Origin: Lichenostomus cassidix
Taxonomy: Eukaryota; Chordata; Aves; Passeriformes; Meliphagidae
Direction of reading: 5' to 3'
DNA length: 64,000 nt
Assembly: GCA_008360975.2 (NCBI GenBank)
Contig: CM039211.1
Location: 50,528,077-50,592,076, forward strand
The notes beneath the pieces are model-generated. The model searched no databases, had not been told where the DNA came from, and saw only the letters and a list, made by a program, of their open reading frames with translations. Positions 37,143 to 51,137 of this stretch are shown one piece after another (position 1 is the first letter of the stretch; each line of letters begins with the position of its first letter). The translations under genes and the position numbers were made by a program.

Positions 37143-39715
37143 CAAGGATTTCTGACATTAGTTGGAAATACATATACTCTTTTTGAGGTGCAACTTTGAG
37201 TCACTGAAGTCTGCAAACACAGACGTGTATGTCTCAAAACAAAAAAAAACCTCAAACATTTTACCCTGGGGACTTGTTTCACTGTTCCACTCACTAGATG
37301 ATATTTTGCCCTCAAGTCAGAATGGAACAAGATTTTCACTTCTTCAGGCCTGCTGAGGAAGACAAGCCATGCACAGGCAGATGCCAGAGAACAAGATGGC
37401 AATGCACAGGGGCTGGAATGCCCTTCCTGTGTCTCATGCTTAACAGAGAAAGCTTATCAGATTTATGCAGGTGAATAAAAGTAAATATGAGAGAAAAGGG
37501 TTTTTTTGCTTCTTCTGTTTTTCAGCATCCAGGAGACCTTGAGTTAATTTGTCCATATTAATATATATAGGTAGATCAGGATCTTAAGTACTAGTCCAGG
37601 TTGCTCACCTGTCAAAAGCCTTTGCCTCAATGCTACTATCATCGAATATACCAAACTAAAATGAGAGCAAACAAACATCCTGTAGTCATTCTTTCCATTA
37701 TCATATACATAGATCTAAGTTTTCAGCCCATGAGATAATGGGAAGTGGTCCACAGAACCAAAGAAAACTGTACAGTGTATATTGTTTCCAATTTTAAAGG
37801 TTTGATGATATGAATACATAAGAAATTAGGAAGCTTAACATGATTTGTTGGAGACCACTGCTTTAGGGAGAAGAAGAATACAGAATTCTCAGATTTTAAT
37901 GGGTTTAGGACAGATCCGGGCAAGTATTTTAAAGCAAGCTTGTTTGTGTAAGTATGAATTTATTAATTTTCCTGCTCAGCAGCTCACCACAAACATCTGG
38001 AACAGCATTATTAGTAGTTTTGAGGCCACATTAATTCTGGATGTTCTTAAATAGCATTTTTACAGATACTTCAGAACACTTAAGAAAGGAACACTTTTGA
38101 AGGCTCTTGGCAGAACATGAGAAGGTTAAAACAGACTCACTTACCCAGTTTTAATCTGTGAAGTTTGATGGTTGTGTGGACTAAGTAATCTGATTCCAAA
38201 CTTTTTACGAAATGAAATATGTCCTATGGAGTTGGTATTTCTGTGGTTTAGATCAAACTTTTGAAGGTGTTGCCTACAGCAGGGGTTGTTTCCCAGGCAT
38301 TACATGCACAAGTAACCTCAGTATCCTCATCAGCCTGTGTCTGTTTAATGAGAAGGACTTAAAAGGACACATTTGCTTGTTTTAAAAGACTTATATACTT
38401 TGACACTTTATTGTTCTTATGTACAAAGGAAACCGGTGAATTGGATCCTGCCACAGAGCTCATGTATTATACAAAGGTTTCAAATCCTTCATGGTGTTGG
38501 TTTGAATTATTTTATCTTTTTTATGACCAAGCCTTTGTAGAAGATTAATTCACTGGCGGTGCATTGTGATGAAATTAGGTCTGCAGCAAAACCTTTTTCT
38601 GAAAAATAAAAGCAAGTTTTTGAGTGAAGAAATGTCACAATTATAACAGGCAAAGCCATGCATGTTACGTGTTCAACAGTGTGAGGAAACCAGATTTCTT
38701 AAGTGAAATGAATTCCAAAGAGGCCTATTACTTCTCTGCAAGCTCAAGTTAAGTCAATGGGTTTAAACTTGGAAGAATTGTGTAGTGTGGGCAAAGCTTC
38801 AAAAGTTTCTTAGTACAGTCAATGTGGCATTTACTCTGGTTATTGATTTGTGTCTTCAAAGCTCTGCCTTATTTTAGGCTAATGGAGTTTAATTACACAT
38901 CTGATTGCTTCTGAAAGTAGTAAAAATGAAGCTTTTGATGCTTTATTTGAGCTAAACATTTTCTGGGGTTTCACCCAATCCTCAGGACATGTCTAAACAT
39001 GTTTTCACCTTTCTACCTGAAGAACGAGCCACTTGGCATGTCAACATATGTACATTTTGGCTTAAAGAAAAGACAGTAGTTTGGAAATACAAAAGACAGC
39101 TTCTGTTTTTTGAAACAAGTCTCACGTGTTAAGATGTAAAAGAGGTAATGCATTAAATTAGAAAGAACTTGAAGTGCATAGTTGGAAGATAGCTGACTGA
39201 TCACTTGTGCTTTCTTAAAGAAAGCTATTTAAGGTTTCAGTTAACAGGCAATTTCCTTTTCAGAATCTGCTTTCATCTGTATGTGAACTTAGAATTTTGC
39301 TCAAATAGAATAACAAAGCGTAGTAACTCACCACATCCAAATAATTGATTGGAAGAATCTTACATTTTCTTTAGAGGCCTAATGCAAATTTAGCAGTGGA
39401 AGCAAACTTATCTTGTGATGGCTAAAAGAACAGAAGATTTCCACACCTACATTTTCTAGATATCTCTGAAATTCATTGTTTATTGTGATAAACTGCACAT
39501 ATCATAAGTATTCTGGATAGAAAAATATTTGGAAGCCTTGTCATATCACAATAAATAGATGGGAGTAGAGGCTGACAGCCTTAAAACAGTGGCACACACA
39601 GAACAGTAGCCAAATGTGTAAATGGATTTAGTAGTTCAAAAGTAATAGTTCACAAAATATCTAGGCAGATATCTCTGGTGCTCAGTAGCTACTGTCACAA
39701 GCCACTACACTTAGA

Positions 39716-39746
39716 GCACACGTGCGCATGTGCGCACACACACGCA
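39716..39746. repeat. Alternating purine-pyrimidine tract
   Basis: About 31 bp of unbroken purine-pyrimidine alternation mixing CG, CA and TG steps (for example gtgcgcatgtgcgcac), the composition that favours left-handed Z-DNA. Confidence 0.85.
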
Positions 39747-42700
39747 GAGCCCAGCCAGAACTTGTGCTTGTACATGTGTAGTCACATTCCCGTATTTAGA
39801 AACAAAATAAAATTAAATTTAAGGATGACCAATTATATGAAAATTCATCAGATTTGGAAATCTGACATCAAAATTATCTCAAGCAAAATTTACATGTTCA
39901 TTGCTCGCATGAAGATTGGAAATAAGTAAAAATATCAATAAGCATTAATAGAGCTGCCAGATTTTAATGCAAGTGAAAGCTGCATTCATATGCAAAGACA
40001 ATCCTAAGATTTATCTAGAGTATTACTTGATGTCCTATGACTAAGATACTTCAGAAAAACCCCCCATTTCTCTCCTGCTCAAGTACTTTTCAAGACGCCT
40101 TCTATCTGCTGGGGGTCTTTGAGATTCCATTCTGTTAAATGGGGACAAATCTTAGAGATATAAAATGTTGGGCAAAAATCCTAAATGGTTTCATCAGATG
40201 CTATTGATCTTCTCAGATCACAGACAGATCAAAAGAAAAAATAGATTAAAAAACAAAACAAAACAAAAAAAAACCCCCAACAACTTGGAATTCTTCTTTA
40301 TGATTGACACAATAGACTTTATTTAGTTTTTATAAAATTAATAAATAGAATTATTTTATGTTGCTTCTCTGAGCAGTGTAGTGAAGATGTGTTTCTTTAA
40401 AAGAGTTGTGTTGCCTGAGAGCAGAACAGTTTTAAATTTTCTAGACTTCCTTTGTCTAATTTCCCACCAAATAGCATTAACATGTGAACTGCTTGAACAT
40501 GCAGTAAGTAATGTGATGTGGTTTAGCTTTTTCATGCTAATGCATCTCAACAAACAGACTGCAGAAATGAAAATACATTTAAAACACAGGACTCTCAGCT
40601 GATCCAAATATATATCATAAATTTTTTCCATTATTTTTAAAATAAATTCAAACAAGGACCAATCTTTAGATTCCTTGACAAATTTTTCCTTTTAGTATAA
40701 TCCAAATGTTTTTATATTTCAACATACCCCAATATAGTCCTGTATGAGAAATTAGCTCAAAAAAAGATAATCCAGTCCATTGTATAAGGAGCCAAAAGAA
40801 AAAGATACTTTAATAATTTATGACTTCAACAAGGCTTATAAGATGAAATCTCTTTAAACCTTCATTCTTCTTCCAGTGTTAGTTACAGCACCTACTACTG
40901 TGGACTTAGCATCATGTTCAGCTGCGTGCTTGCTACGTATAATGGTTTAGACCCCTCTATTTAAACTGTGATAGTTGTAAAATCCGGGCTGAGTTCTTCA
41001 GCCATCTGTCCCCACTCTTCCTATGGTGAGGTGGCACATGCCTGCCCCAAGTCAGCACCTCTGCAGGCAGGGCAGGACATGAACACCCTCTCTGCCTGAC
41101 TAGAAGACAAGCACGTGGCACTAGCCAAGGCAAGAAACTGCCCAAAGCTCATAAGAAATTATGTTAAACTCACTGTTTAGGCAATCCATTATCATGAACA
41201 AACATCAGACATCTGAAAAGGAATGAATACATCGTGGCTTTGTTGAAGATAGTAGACAGATGACTGGAGACGTGGTTTTGTCCCGCTAATTATTACAGAG
41301 TTAGGCAATTATGCTTAGTGAAACAGATAGGCATTTATATTACCTAGGCTCATAAAACCGTGTCCACCCTTTCCTCTTTAAATATATCCCTTTCCCCCTT
41401 TTTTATTACTTATGGTACAATTACCTATTCTTTATAGACAAACGCTTTCCTAAGGAACTCATGACAATGGCATTATTTCCGTTCTTGTTTTCTGCATATA
41501 TTCCTCTTTGCACAATTCCTGTCTTGCTCCATCTTTGCGCAGTGAATTCGTGCTGTGCCTTCACTGTTAAAAACTTACATTTCTCTTAGCTGTTCTCCTA
41601 GCTTAGCAGTATTAGTCCATAAAGGTAAAGAGAGAGAAGCCTGCCAATTGCACAGCCAAAACATACTCAGTCACACCCTGGTAATGGACGGATTCTGGAA
41701 GGATTGCACAGATCCCACCCTGATAGGTTTTGGTACCACACACCCTATCTGATCTACTTATTTCAGTAAATCCCACAACCATGAAAAGATAGGTCTGACT
41801 TGTTAATGCCTGCAGGCACAGTTATCCACTCTACCCTGATCTGAACCAACAGATTAACACAAAGTTTCTGAAGCACATTTTTTCAACATTATTTATTTAA
41901 GACTAAAACCCAGCTTCTGTGAAGTCAGTGGGAGTTTGCCAGTGAATGTTAATGCCTCTAGTATTTTATTCTTTGGCTTCCTAAGCAGGAACTGCCAATC
42001 ATACCATATTACATAGTCATTTTATTAAGCATCCAATCATGCTTTCAGTGAAGTAGAGACAAGTTACTGTTTGCCTTTGCCGGCAACACAATTGGACGCC
42101 TTCAGCAAACCACCACATTCTCTACATGTTTCTTTTCTTGGAAGACATGACTTTAAACTTCAAATAATTTTGACTTATGAACTGAAAACAACCCAAAACA
42201 TTATACCATCACCTATATATATATTATCAGACTCCTATCTGCAAGCCTAAGTCCTGATGTTTTTCCCCTCTTTCAGGACCTACGTGTTTTCCTATTTCTT
42301 TCTGAATGACAAAGCCTCTAAAAGAGACATTGGTAGATTCAGAGTTATATAATTTTGCAGAACTAGAATGAAGTGTCAAGAAAACATAGTGTAAAGATCT
42401 ATATCTCATTTTTGATCAGAAAATCAACTTGAGCTTTATAAAAATGTGTAATTGTGACTTTAGACTCTTTGTCTAGATGTGTGCATTTTTGACTGAGTTG
42501 TCTTTTTGTGTGGTTATTCTTAAAAATGATAAATCTACATATAACAAAACATATGCCTAACAGCATTAAGCACCCTTCTTAAAATATTGGCACATTGGCA
42601 TAGCCACTCTTGGCAGAACTGAAAGCAGCAGACAGATATGGCTTAAACTGTCTTCTTGTCTTTGTTTCCCATTCTCCAGTTTCAGCTACAGCCAAAGTAA

Positions 42701-43911
42701 AAAGCCACCTCCAAGCTTCTTTTAATATTCAATAGCCCTTGGGAAGGAAAAGCAGAAAAATGGCAGTACACATGTGCTACTTCAGGAACACAAAATGTGA
42801 GTAACACAAGACTCCCCCACCGAGGGGTTTGATTTAAAGCCATTTTGCACTGTCAGCAGCAGTAGTGGCAGCTCAGAGCACCATGTGCCATTTGACTGCA
42901 CATTCCCCATATTTACACTTTTGACTTGAACAAAGCTGGCTTTCTAAGCACTCTTCAGCTGACCAAAAAAAGTGCTGAAAATAATAATAAAAGGCATTAT
43001 AGATTCGTATAGTCTATTTTTGATACCACTTATTCATAGCAGTAGTATGAGGAACATTTACACAAAGCATCCAGGTCATAGAAATACTAAGGACTACAAA
43101 AAGCAGGAGCTAAATAACATGATCTGACCGCTTCTGACAAATTAAACTGCAAACACAATACACAAGTCTTAGAGCTCACTGAACAAAAGAGATTACTTAC
43201 AGATTGACAAAAAAAAAAAAAAAAAAGCGGCATCTGTTACTGGGCTCTATACAAAGAAAATATTACTGTTTGACTACAATCAAAACCATTCTGCAGCTCT
43301 TAAAATCCACAGTTCAATTTAAATATATTGTTTGGGGTTTTTTTTAAACTTGATATTTTGTAAAGTTTTCTTTATTGCTTAAAAAATACTTTCCTCCAAA
43401 ATATTTCCTAATAAATCTTGAAATTCTTTTCAACAGGTCTTAGTATACTGAGCAATACTGCTTACAAAAGCTTTTTAGTTATATTGTGGTAGCCCTTAGG
43501 ATTGTGATTCAGTGTTTAGATATATTTTCTTTGAGACTTTCCATAGTCATATCTTTTAGATAACAACTCTCAGGCTTTACAATGTACTTTTACATGAAGT
43601 CATCATAATAAATTAAATGTTCACAGTAAAGATAAGGGACTTGGGAAGGTGTGCATATCAATAATTACATTGACTATATATTAAATGATCAACTACTCAT
43701 TTTATGAATACACAGAAAGTTAAAAATATTTCAAATCTGAAGTCTTCTTAGATACAAAGCATTTTAAATATGAACTCCATAAATTCCATCACATTTATTT
43801 TGCAGTTACCCATTAAGTGCTTAAGCTAATTCTGAGAGCTGAGATTGCTCTGCTGACTAAAGTGTATCAGATTATTTTCTCTATTATGGCAAAATCATAA
43901 CCATTGGCTTG

Positions 43912-44320
43912 AAAGAGTCTTTTGAGGTCTCTAGTCCAACCTCTTGCTCAAAGGAGGGTTATTTTTGCAGTTAAATCTAATTGCCTATGGCACTTTGAAA
44001 ATCTTCATGAGAATGTTGAAAAATCTTTATTAATGGAGGGTATTAACTTCTCTCAACCCACTGATGATCTTGCTTATACCAGCCAGGACACCATTCCCCA
44101 TCATCGCTGTGAGGTCACACTGCTGATCAAATTTAACCTGCTGTTCACCAAGAGACCCAGTCCTTTTTTGCAGAGCTAGTCTCATGCCAGTCAGTGCTCA
44201 GCTTGTACCAATGCATGGGGCTTTTCTGCCTCAAGTGCAGGACTTCGCGCTTGTTGAACTTGTTTCTGCTTTTTTCGTCGTTGCAAAGTTCCATGGGTTT
44301 GTATATCTCCAGCTTATTTA
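43912..44320 (-). mobile_element. CR1-type LINE fragment with internal deletion (antisense)
   Basis: The left part (gaggtctctagtccaacctc, then 'ttgctcaaaggagggtt') and the right part (gaggtcacactgctgatcaa, 'aacctgctgttcaccaagag', 'catggggcttttctgcctc', 'gtgcaggactt') match the antisense pattern of CR1 3' and reverse-transcriptase regions. The middle section of a normal copy is missing or scrambled. No intact reading frame remains. Confidence 0.75.
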
Positions 44321-44339
44321 AGTGTGTTTTTAATTGACC

Positions 44340-45735
44340 CTCCTCGGAGCTTTATGAGAATAGAACACAACAGAATAAAATAGAGTAGCCTAGTTCTGTT
44401 GAAAGGGACCCACAATGATCATCCAGTCCTACTGCCTGACCATTTTGAGGCCAGCCATGAGTCAAAGCACATCATTAAGGGCATTGTTCAAATGTCTCTT
44501 AAATACAGTGACAGGACATTGACCACCTCTCCAGGAAGCTCATTCCAGTGTTTGATCTCTCTCTCAGTAAAGAAAGGCTTCCTAGTGTCCAGTTTGACCC
44601 TCTCTTGGCACAGCTTTGTACCATTTCCATGCATCCTATCACTGGATCCCAGGGAGAATAGAAGGGCATCTCCTTCCCCCATTCCCCTGCTCAGAAAGCT
44701 GTAGTGAGCAGTGATGTCATCCCTGAGCCCCCTTTTCTCCAAACTAGAGAAGCCCACAGAGTGGCTTCTCACAGAACACCTCTTCCAGAACTCTGTCTAG
44801 CTTTGTTGCCCTCAGCTGGGAACATTCAAAGACCGTTACATCCTTCTTCTCTATGATTTTTAAATCATGGGGCCCAGAACTGCACTCACCACTCCAGAAG
44901 AGGCTGCACCAATGCTGAATACAGCAATAATCACCTCTTCCACTGGCAATGCAGTGTTTAATGCATCCTGGGCTGCTGTTTGCCTGCTAGGCTGTCAGGG
45001 CTCACTGCTGACTCACACTGAGATGCTGCCGACCAGCACCCCTTATCCCTCTCTGCAAGGCTACTCTCCTGCCACTCCTCTTCCAATTTATACTTGTGTC
45101 CAGGCTTACCCTGTCCCAGGTACAGAATCCAGCATTTGTTCTTAAATTTCATACCACTGATGATTGCCTAATGCTCTATTTAGATCCCTCTGCAAGGCCT
45201 CTCATCACTCAAGAGAGTCAAGCACTTCCCAGTTTAGTATAATCAACAAACTTAGTAGTGGTGCTTTCATCTCCTGCATCCAGATCACTGATAAAAAGAT
45301 CAAACAGAACTGGCAGAACCTGGAAGGCTTAGCAGGAGATTCTGCTAGTAAAGACTGAAACAAATAAAGCATTGGGTACCTCAGCATCTTTCATGCTCTT
45401 CATTAGAAGATCACTTGCCTGATTCACCACCAGGTCTGTGATTTGCCTGGTCTACCTTTCGCTGCCAATGTACCTGCAGAAGCCTTTCTTGCTGCACTTC
45501 ACATGTCTTATATGTTTTAATACCAGCCAACCTTTGGTATTGCTACTTCCTTGCATTCCCATGTGGTTTTTCTATTCTTGGTAGTATATCCCATCTTCTG
45601 CTTTCCATGCATACCTTTCTTGTGTTTGAGCTCAGTCAGATGGTCTCTGTTTGACCACACTGGTTTCCTGTGGTGCTTGCTGTAAGTCTTGAATATTGGG
45701 ATGATGTCAGTGGCCAGCGAAGATGTCAGACACAA
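44340..45735 (-). mobile_element. CR1-type LINE, 5'-truncated, about 1.4 kb (antisense)
   Basis: The 3' end lies at the left, with a degenerate aataaaatagagtag tail followed by 'gatcatccagtcctactgcc'. The minus-strand frame at 44488-44772 carries a recognisable CR1 ORF2 C-terminus (FSSLEKRGLRDD, FSLGSSDRMHGNG, FFTEREIKHWNELPGEVV). Further right, 'cagaactgcactcacc', 'cctctgcaaggcctctc' and 'gtacctgcagaagcctttc' continue the same ORF in antisense. Frameshifts and stops interrupt it, so it is inactive. It lies directly beside another CR1 fragment in the same orientation. Confidence 0.85.
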
Positions 45736-45739
45736 ACAG

Positions 45740-48700
45740 ATTGGGTCTACTTGAAAACAGGGATGGACAAATTTTAAAAAAATTGTTCCAATTTGGACTT
45801 TGGGAGCATTCTAATATTTTGGCTTAGAATTATTTTTTCCCGATGAAACCACTTCATGTCCCTTATATCTGAATTACACATTAAGGCTGAGACATGCTAG
45901 TGTCTCTATCCCTCTCTGCCAGGGCTATAGATTATGCTTAAATCCATATGTGCCAGTTTGTTTGTTACTGTAATGAAAGGGTTGACGGGAACACTGGATC
46001 TTGAACTTGAATGTCAGTCCTTTTTCTCTACACCATGGTTTTCTTTTGCCTTCATCAATCTTGTTACGGAAGGAAGCATATATATATATGCATACCTATA
46101 CATGTCTGCTCATCAAAGACTCAAAATTGGAAAATATTATCCAAATCCAGTGAGAGTTCTATAAAGCAGGAGCTTGATGTTGAAGCTGAGTTCAAAGATG
46201 CCTGACTGGAGGGATGGATGGAGAATATAAACTCAAAAATAATCTAAGCACAGAATTCTATGTCTTCTGAAGCTTAAAAATATAGGGATTTAGAAGAACT
46301 ATGAAAGAAAGCAGTGACAAAGTTGAGATAGGAAATGATTCAAGAATGAGTAAGTATTTCAGTAGAGCCAGAGCTGAATCAAGGAAGAAGCCTGGCAGTG
46401 CTGTAGGGATTGGGAAAGGTCAGTGACACACAAGCAAACTGTAAGGAGTATAGCAGGTTTAGAAATCAGGTCAGACTCCAGAATGGCTTCAAGATTTCTG
46501 GGCTTCACTACTGCAGGAGATAATTAAGCAAATTATTGCGCATTTGTTGGAGTCTACTTACAAAGTTTAAAAAAAACCCAAAACAATTCATAGCTGCCAA
46601 ACCAGTATCCCTGCAGGCTTTTGCTCTCTTTCAATAAAAGCTAATGGAAGGAGGGATGCACTAGTGGTGCTCTGGTACTGACACCTGTCAAGGCTGGCCT
46701 CAAATGCACTTGCTTTAAAACAACCTGTAACGTATTTGGAAATACACATGTAGGGGATTTATTTGTTTGAGAACATATTGCAGAGTAAAAAGGAAAAAAA
46801 CAAACTAAAGAAACTGTAAGAGATTGACATTGACAGCTCCTGTCCAGATAATAATTATGAAAAAAGAGATGGAACAAAGGATAATAGTAAATGCAGAATG
46901 TCATGTAAACACTGCTCAATGTGCTCAACAGAAATAGTAACGGTAATTGAAAGAAAAGTCCAAGTGCCATTCTTGAAAAAGCAGTGATGTTTCAGGGTCA
47001 AAATAGTAAAAACCTTAGACAAAGAAAAGGTGTAGAGGAAAGAGAACAGCTCAGTTACCTGAGCTTTTCAGGGTCTGGAAATTAATAATGACAAAAGCAA
47101 GGTGGACATGATTCAGTGGAATCCCTTTTCCACTCAATAAAAGTTCAGTTCACCTTACCTGAAAATGTCATGCAAGACTGTAAAAATGGAGACTTTGCAG
47201 CTGGCTTTTATGCAAAGCTATTGTCTTAATGAGAAAATGTGGATGGCTGAAGAATAGATGTAAAAACCCAATAATTTCATAGACCTGTAAATCTAACAGA
47301 ACACAGTCCTAGAGAAGAAATAAACAACTCTTATATCAAAGGCTTCATAGATCACCTTCACTAGAGGAATAAGTAGAAATTTAGTAGTTGCTTTTTCTTT
47401 TTTCTTTTTTTTTAAAGCCAGCTCACAATAAGTATACAGTTTAATGTCAACTTAAATTACATCTACAGTTTTCTGACAGATTCATTTCCTTTTTCAGGTT
47501 TATGTCTAACACACTGACAGTTTCTAATCAATTGGAGACAATTCCCTTTGAGAGTTATTAAAATATACCTTGCATTTAAATGCAATAAAAGGCATGACTG
47601 AACATGCCTCTGTTCCTCATAACACATAAATACCACATCTGGTCCATAAAAAAACATGCATTATACAAAGATTGTATGAATGCCAGATACATATTATTAC
47701 ATGGAACTGTTTTATCCATCTAGCCTAATTTCCAGATGTTTTATTACTTGTAGACAAGAGTATTGTCAAAACTGTTGCTGGAAGTCCATTTATTTCAAGA
47801 GGGCAAGGGACACGAATAGCAAGTTAAGCTACAGGAAATGTTTGTGATACAGTTTATGGCAAATCATGTGACCGAATCATCAGTGCTATCATGTTTAAAG
47901 AGATGCACTTAAAAATTCAATTTCAGACTAAGATTTCACTTGACTGCATTTTAAATATGCACTTACTTATTCTTCCAGCAGTAAATGGCACATAATTGTA
48001 GGTAATATTTACAAAAAACAGAGCAAGCAACTAATAAAAATGAAATGGAAACCATTAGTACAAAAATTGCTGGTAACTGTAACCCTATCCAAAAACATAT
48101 CAAGCAGTTAGCTAAAAATTCTGAAGACATAGAAAACAAATATCCTTTAATTCCTCCAATTTGGAAATGCGCTGTGGGATTTTTCTTTGTTGTTTCTTTG
48201 GGGTTTTTTTTTTAATCTGTAAGGAACGGAAATACATTTTCAAATATTATTTGAAATTAAAGTGACAATTCTCCAAGAACCATATGGCATCTGCAAAGCT
48301 TGTTTGGGTCCCTCATGAAAGCCAGGTTTCTAGTGCAATAGTAAAAGTATGAGGTAGGGGAGGATGAAAAGGCATGTAGGTGAGCACATAAATGAAAGGA
48401 AAAGCAGCAGACACTATGTCATAAAAATGGTGTTTCACCGAGATGTCAGAAGAGACAGGACACAGAAGAGTTTAAGCACAGAGAAGTAGAAATGAAGAAT
48501 TGTAAGAATGCCCCTAAAAGAGGGGTACTAACATAGGGATTGTGCAGTAATTATTAGTTTTCCTTGTAATGAAAGTACATTTTATTAAATGCAGGGTTTG
48601 GTTTAATGAAATACAAGATACACAGAGATGTGAAGGTTACAAAATGAAAACACACATTTTTAGAATAATTGGTGTATCAGTGTTACATTTTTAATTTTAT

Positions 48701-51130
48701 CCCTGAAAACAAACAAACAAACAAAAAAGCAACAATCTTATAATGACTACAGTAAATATACTTCACAATCCAATTCAAAATGGCATCATAACATGAGCTC
48801 ATAACTTCTGTTTCTAGAAAGTAACATTAACCCCAGGCTCTTTTCTATCCTGTAAGATTTCCTATACTGGCACTGAAAACCTAGTAGTTCCTCTGCTCAA
48901 TTCATTGTGAGTCCTGTTTCAAATTACGTGCTACTTCTCACATCATGCCTTCTTTTTTGGTAAGTTGCAAGCAGGATCACAGCCATTAAAAAAAACCCAG
49001 ACATTTCAGGTGAAGGGAGGCAGACCTAATAGAGTCTCAGAGAATTTTTTGAGATATGTAATGGCTGGGACATTATAATTAATTTCAGTTACCCTGAAGC
49101 TGTAATTTGTATTTACCTGAAACCCAACATAGCCTATAAACATGTCCCAAGGTTTAGACAGGACTCAAAAAATGGGAAAACATTCATCATTCTGTGCATG
49201 AAAAATATGATGGTGGATCCTCCATCACTGATAATTCCTCAGAAGTCAAGGTAAGATGATCATCAATAACTTACCCTACTTCTCAAGTTAAGACCTGTCC
49301 TGCTGCAGCCATCAGTTCTCTTCTCTAAAGACAGCTCCAATGACTGACTGATAGATTAGCATTTCAGCAGGCCCCCTAAACCACTCAAAAAACTTGGGGT
49401 TTAGTGTACTGCCAACTATAAGACAAGGACATTTGGAGTAGCAGATTGAGTAGCACAGCACAGCAGATTATCCTTGGTAAACATAAAGGTGACTATTCAC
49501 TTCCTTGCTGTGAAAAGCCAGCTGGATGACTTTTCAAGTGCGGTTTGTGACCAGAGCCAGGAGAATTCTCGCATGCCATGTCTAAAGCTTTGTGTATAAT
49601 GATTGAGATAGGTGTGACAAGACTAAGGAGGTAATTAATATTTCCTCACTGTATGTATCAGCGTAATTGCCAGTTTAATTGCATTTCTCTTAGAAACTCT
49701 TTGTTTTTTTATTATAAACAGAAACCAATCCAGACCAAGATTCTGATTGTGCTTGTACACAATGGATTGCTCAAGGAGGACAGACTACACAGAAATATTC
49801 TCTTTACAAACACCACCAAGAATAAAGAGACAATGCACTTGTGTAATGCTGGAAATCAAATATCCTATACATTCCCTAAAATATTTCTGGGTTGGATACA
49901 TAAGTGAATTTTTCCTTTTTGGATCCCACAAAGAAGGCCTGGTTAAAACAATCTTGAGACTCTGCATGACTTCTGCTATTGAAAAGAAAAACTACTCAGA
50001 CTCTCTGCATTGCTAAATATCCTGACACCTCTAGGGATCAAATCTATCACTTAGAGTATGTCTATAATGTATCAAACAGAATTAAATTAAAATTGACTGA
50101 TTACAGCAGTATAAACACATAACAAAAGAAAAATCGAAACAAGCAGCTTGTTACACACATTACAAGATGTACAGATTTATGCTCAAATTATTTTTTTCCA
50201 GAGCTAAGAACACAAAGACAATAAATACTACTAGTAGTGTTTATGTTAAGAGGTCTCCAAACACTTTGCAAAGGAAACACAGCTCTCTAAAAGTAACACG
50301 CTAGCCAAAACCACGCTAAAACCAAGTCAGAGACAGAACAATCAGAGGCTAAATCAGAAGAGATGCAAATTATATGGCGGGTAGAACTGGCCTCATCCTC
50401 AGCCTTTAGAGTAATGCAGTCACCTGTGTCCCACTATTGATTTATATTGAAAGCATCTGCAAGCTCTCACTGCAACACTCTACTGTCCAAGAGAAAGACA
50501 AGTGTTGTTAAAAACAAAACAGTTGCCCCAAAGTTTTTCTCTCTGGAGATATTTTAATATATTGTTACCTATATTATTGTCTAAAACATAGGGTATTCCT
50601 TTCACGGTTCCCATGAAATCCAAGGAGAAAAAGAATATACATTAATCTTTGATTTTCTGAGCTAGAAAATGCATCTGCCTTGGATGTACTCTGGGTCCTG
50701 TTTGCATACATGCTGTAATCCTAACACATGTTCTTGTTTCATTTTATAAGGACCAGTGGAAGAGTCTGTATGCACTGGCTTCTTTACTGCTCCATAAAGC
50801 ATGACTCTTCTGTAATTAAAGTTCATGTTAAAAATGAAATGAGGCTAAGGAGGATAATTCATATCTCCTTCCTCCATATTCCCCCATCTATGCCATCCTG
50901 CATCAAGAAGTCTGTATTTGACGCTGCAAAAAAAAAGACGGTTAGATTATTTTCTTCTTAACAGACTGCATACAGCTTGCTGCTTTTGGGGATCATAATC
51001 CTGTATTTAAATAATAAAAAAATCAGTAACAATTTGCCAGCAGTGAACAATGCACCAGATCTAGTTTGGCAGTAAACTAGAACACATTACTGCTCAGCAA
51101 CACTATATGACCTCTTGGACCTACAGATAC
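45740..51130. other. ENC1-HEXB intergenic region, middle part
   Basis: AT-rich non-coding DNA with no recognised exons, RNA genes or clear transposon copies. Minor simple repeats include an (AAAC)n run at about 48711-48725. Open frames are all short. Confidence 0.6.
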
Positions 51131-51137
51131 CAAATAG

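Larger units (their letters stand above)
32490..43910. other. ENC1-HEXB intergenic region, left part
   Basis: AT-rich non-coding sequence with no recognised exon. It contains A18 runs at 32826-32843 and 43209-43226, (GTTT)5 at 34469-34490, and an alternating purine-pyrimidine stretch at 39716-39746. Repeat-poor AT-rich blocks with TAAT-type homeodomain motifs, notably about 34640-35250, look like candidate conserved regulatory elements, but conservation cannot be assessed here. Confidence 0.6.
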
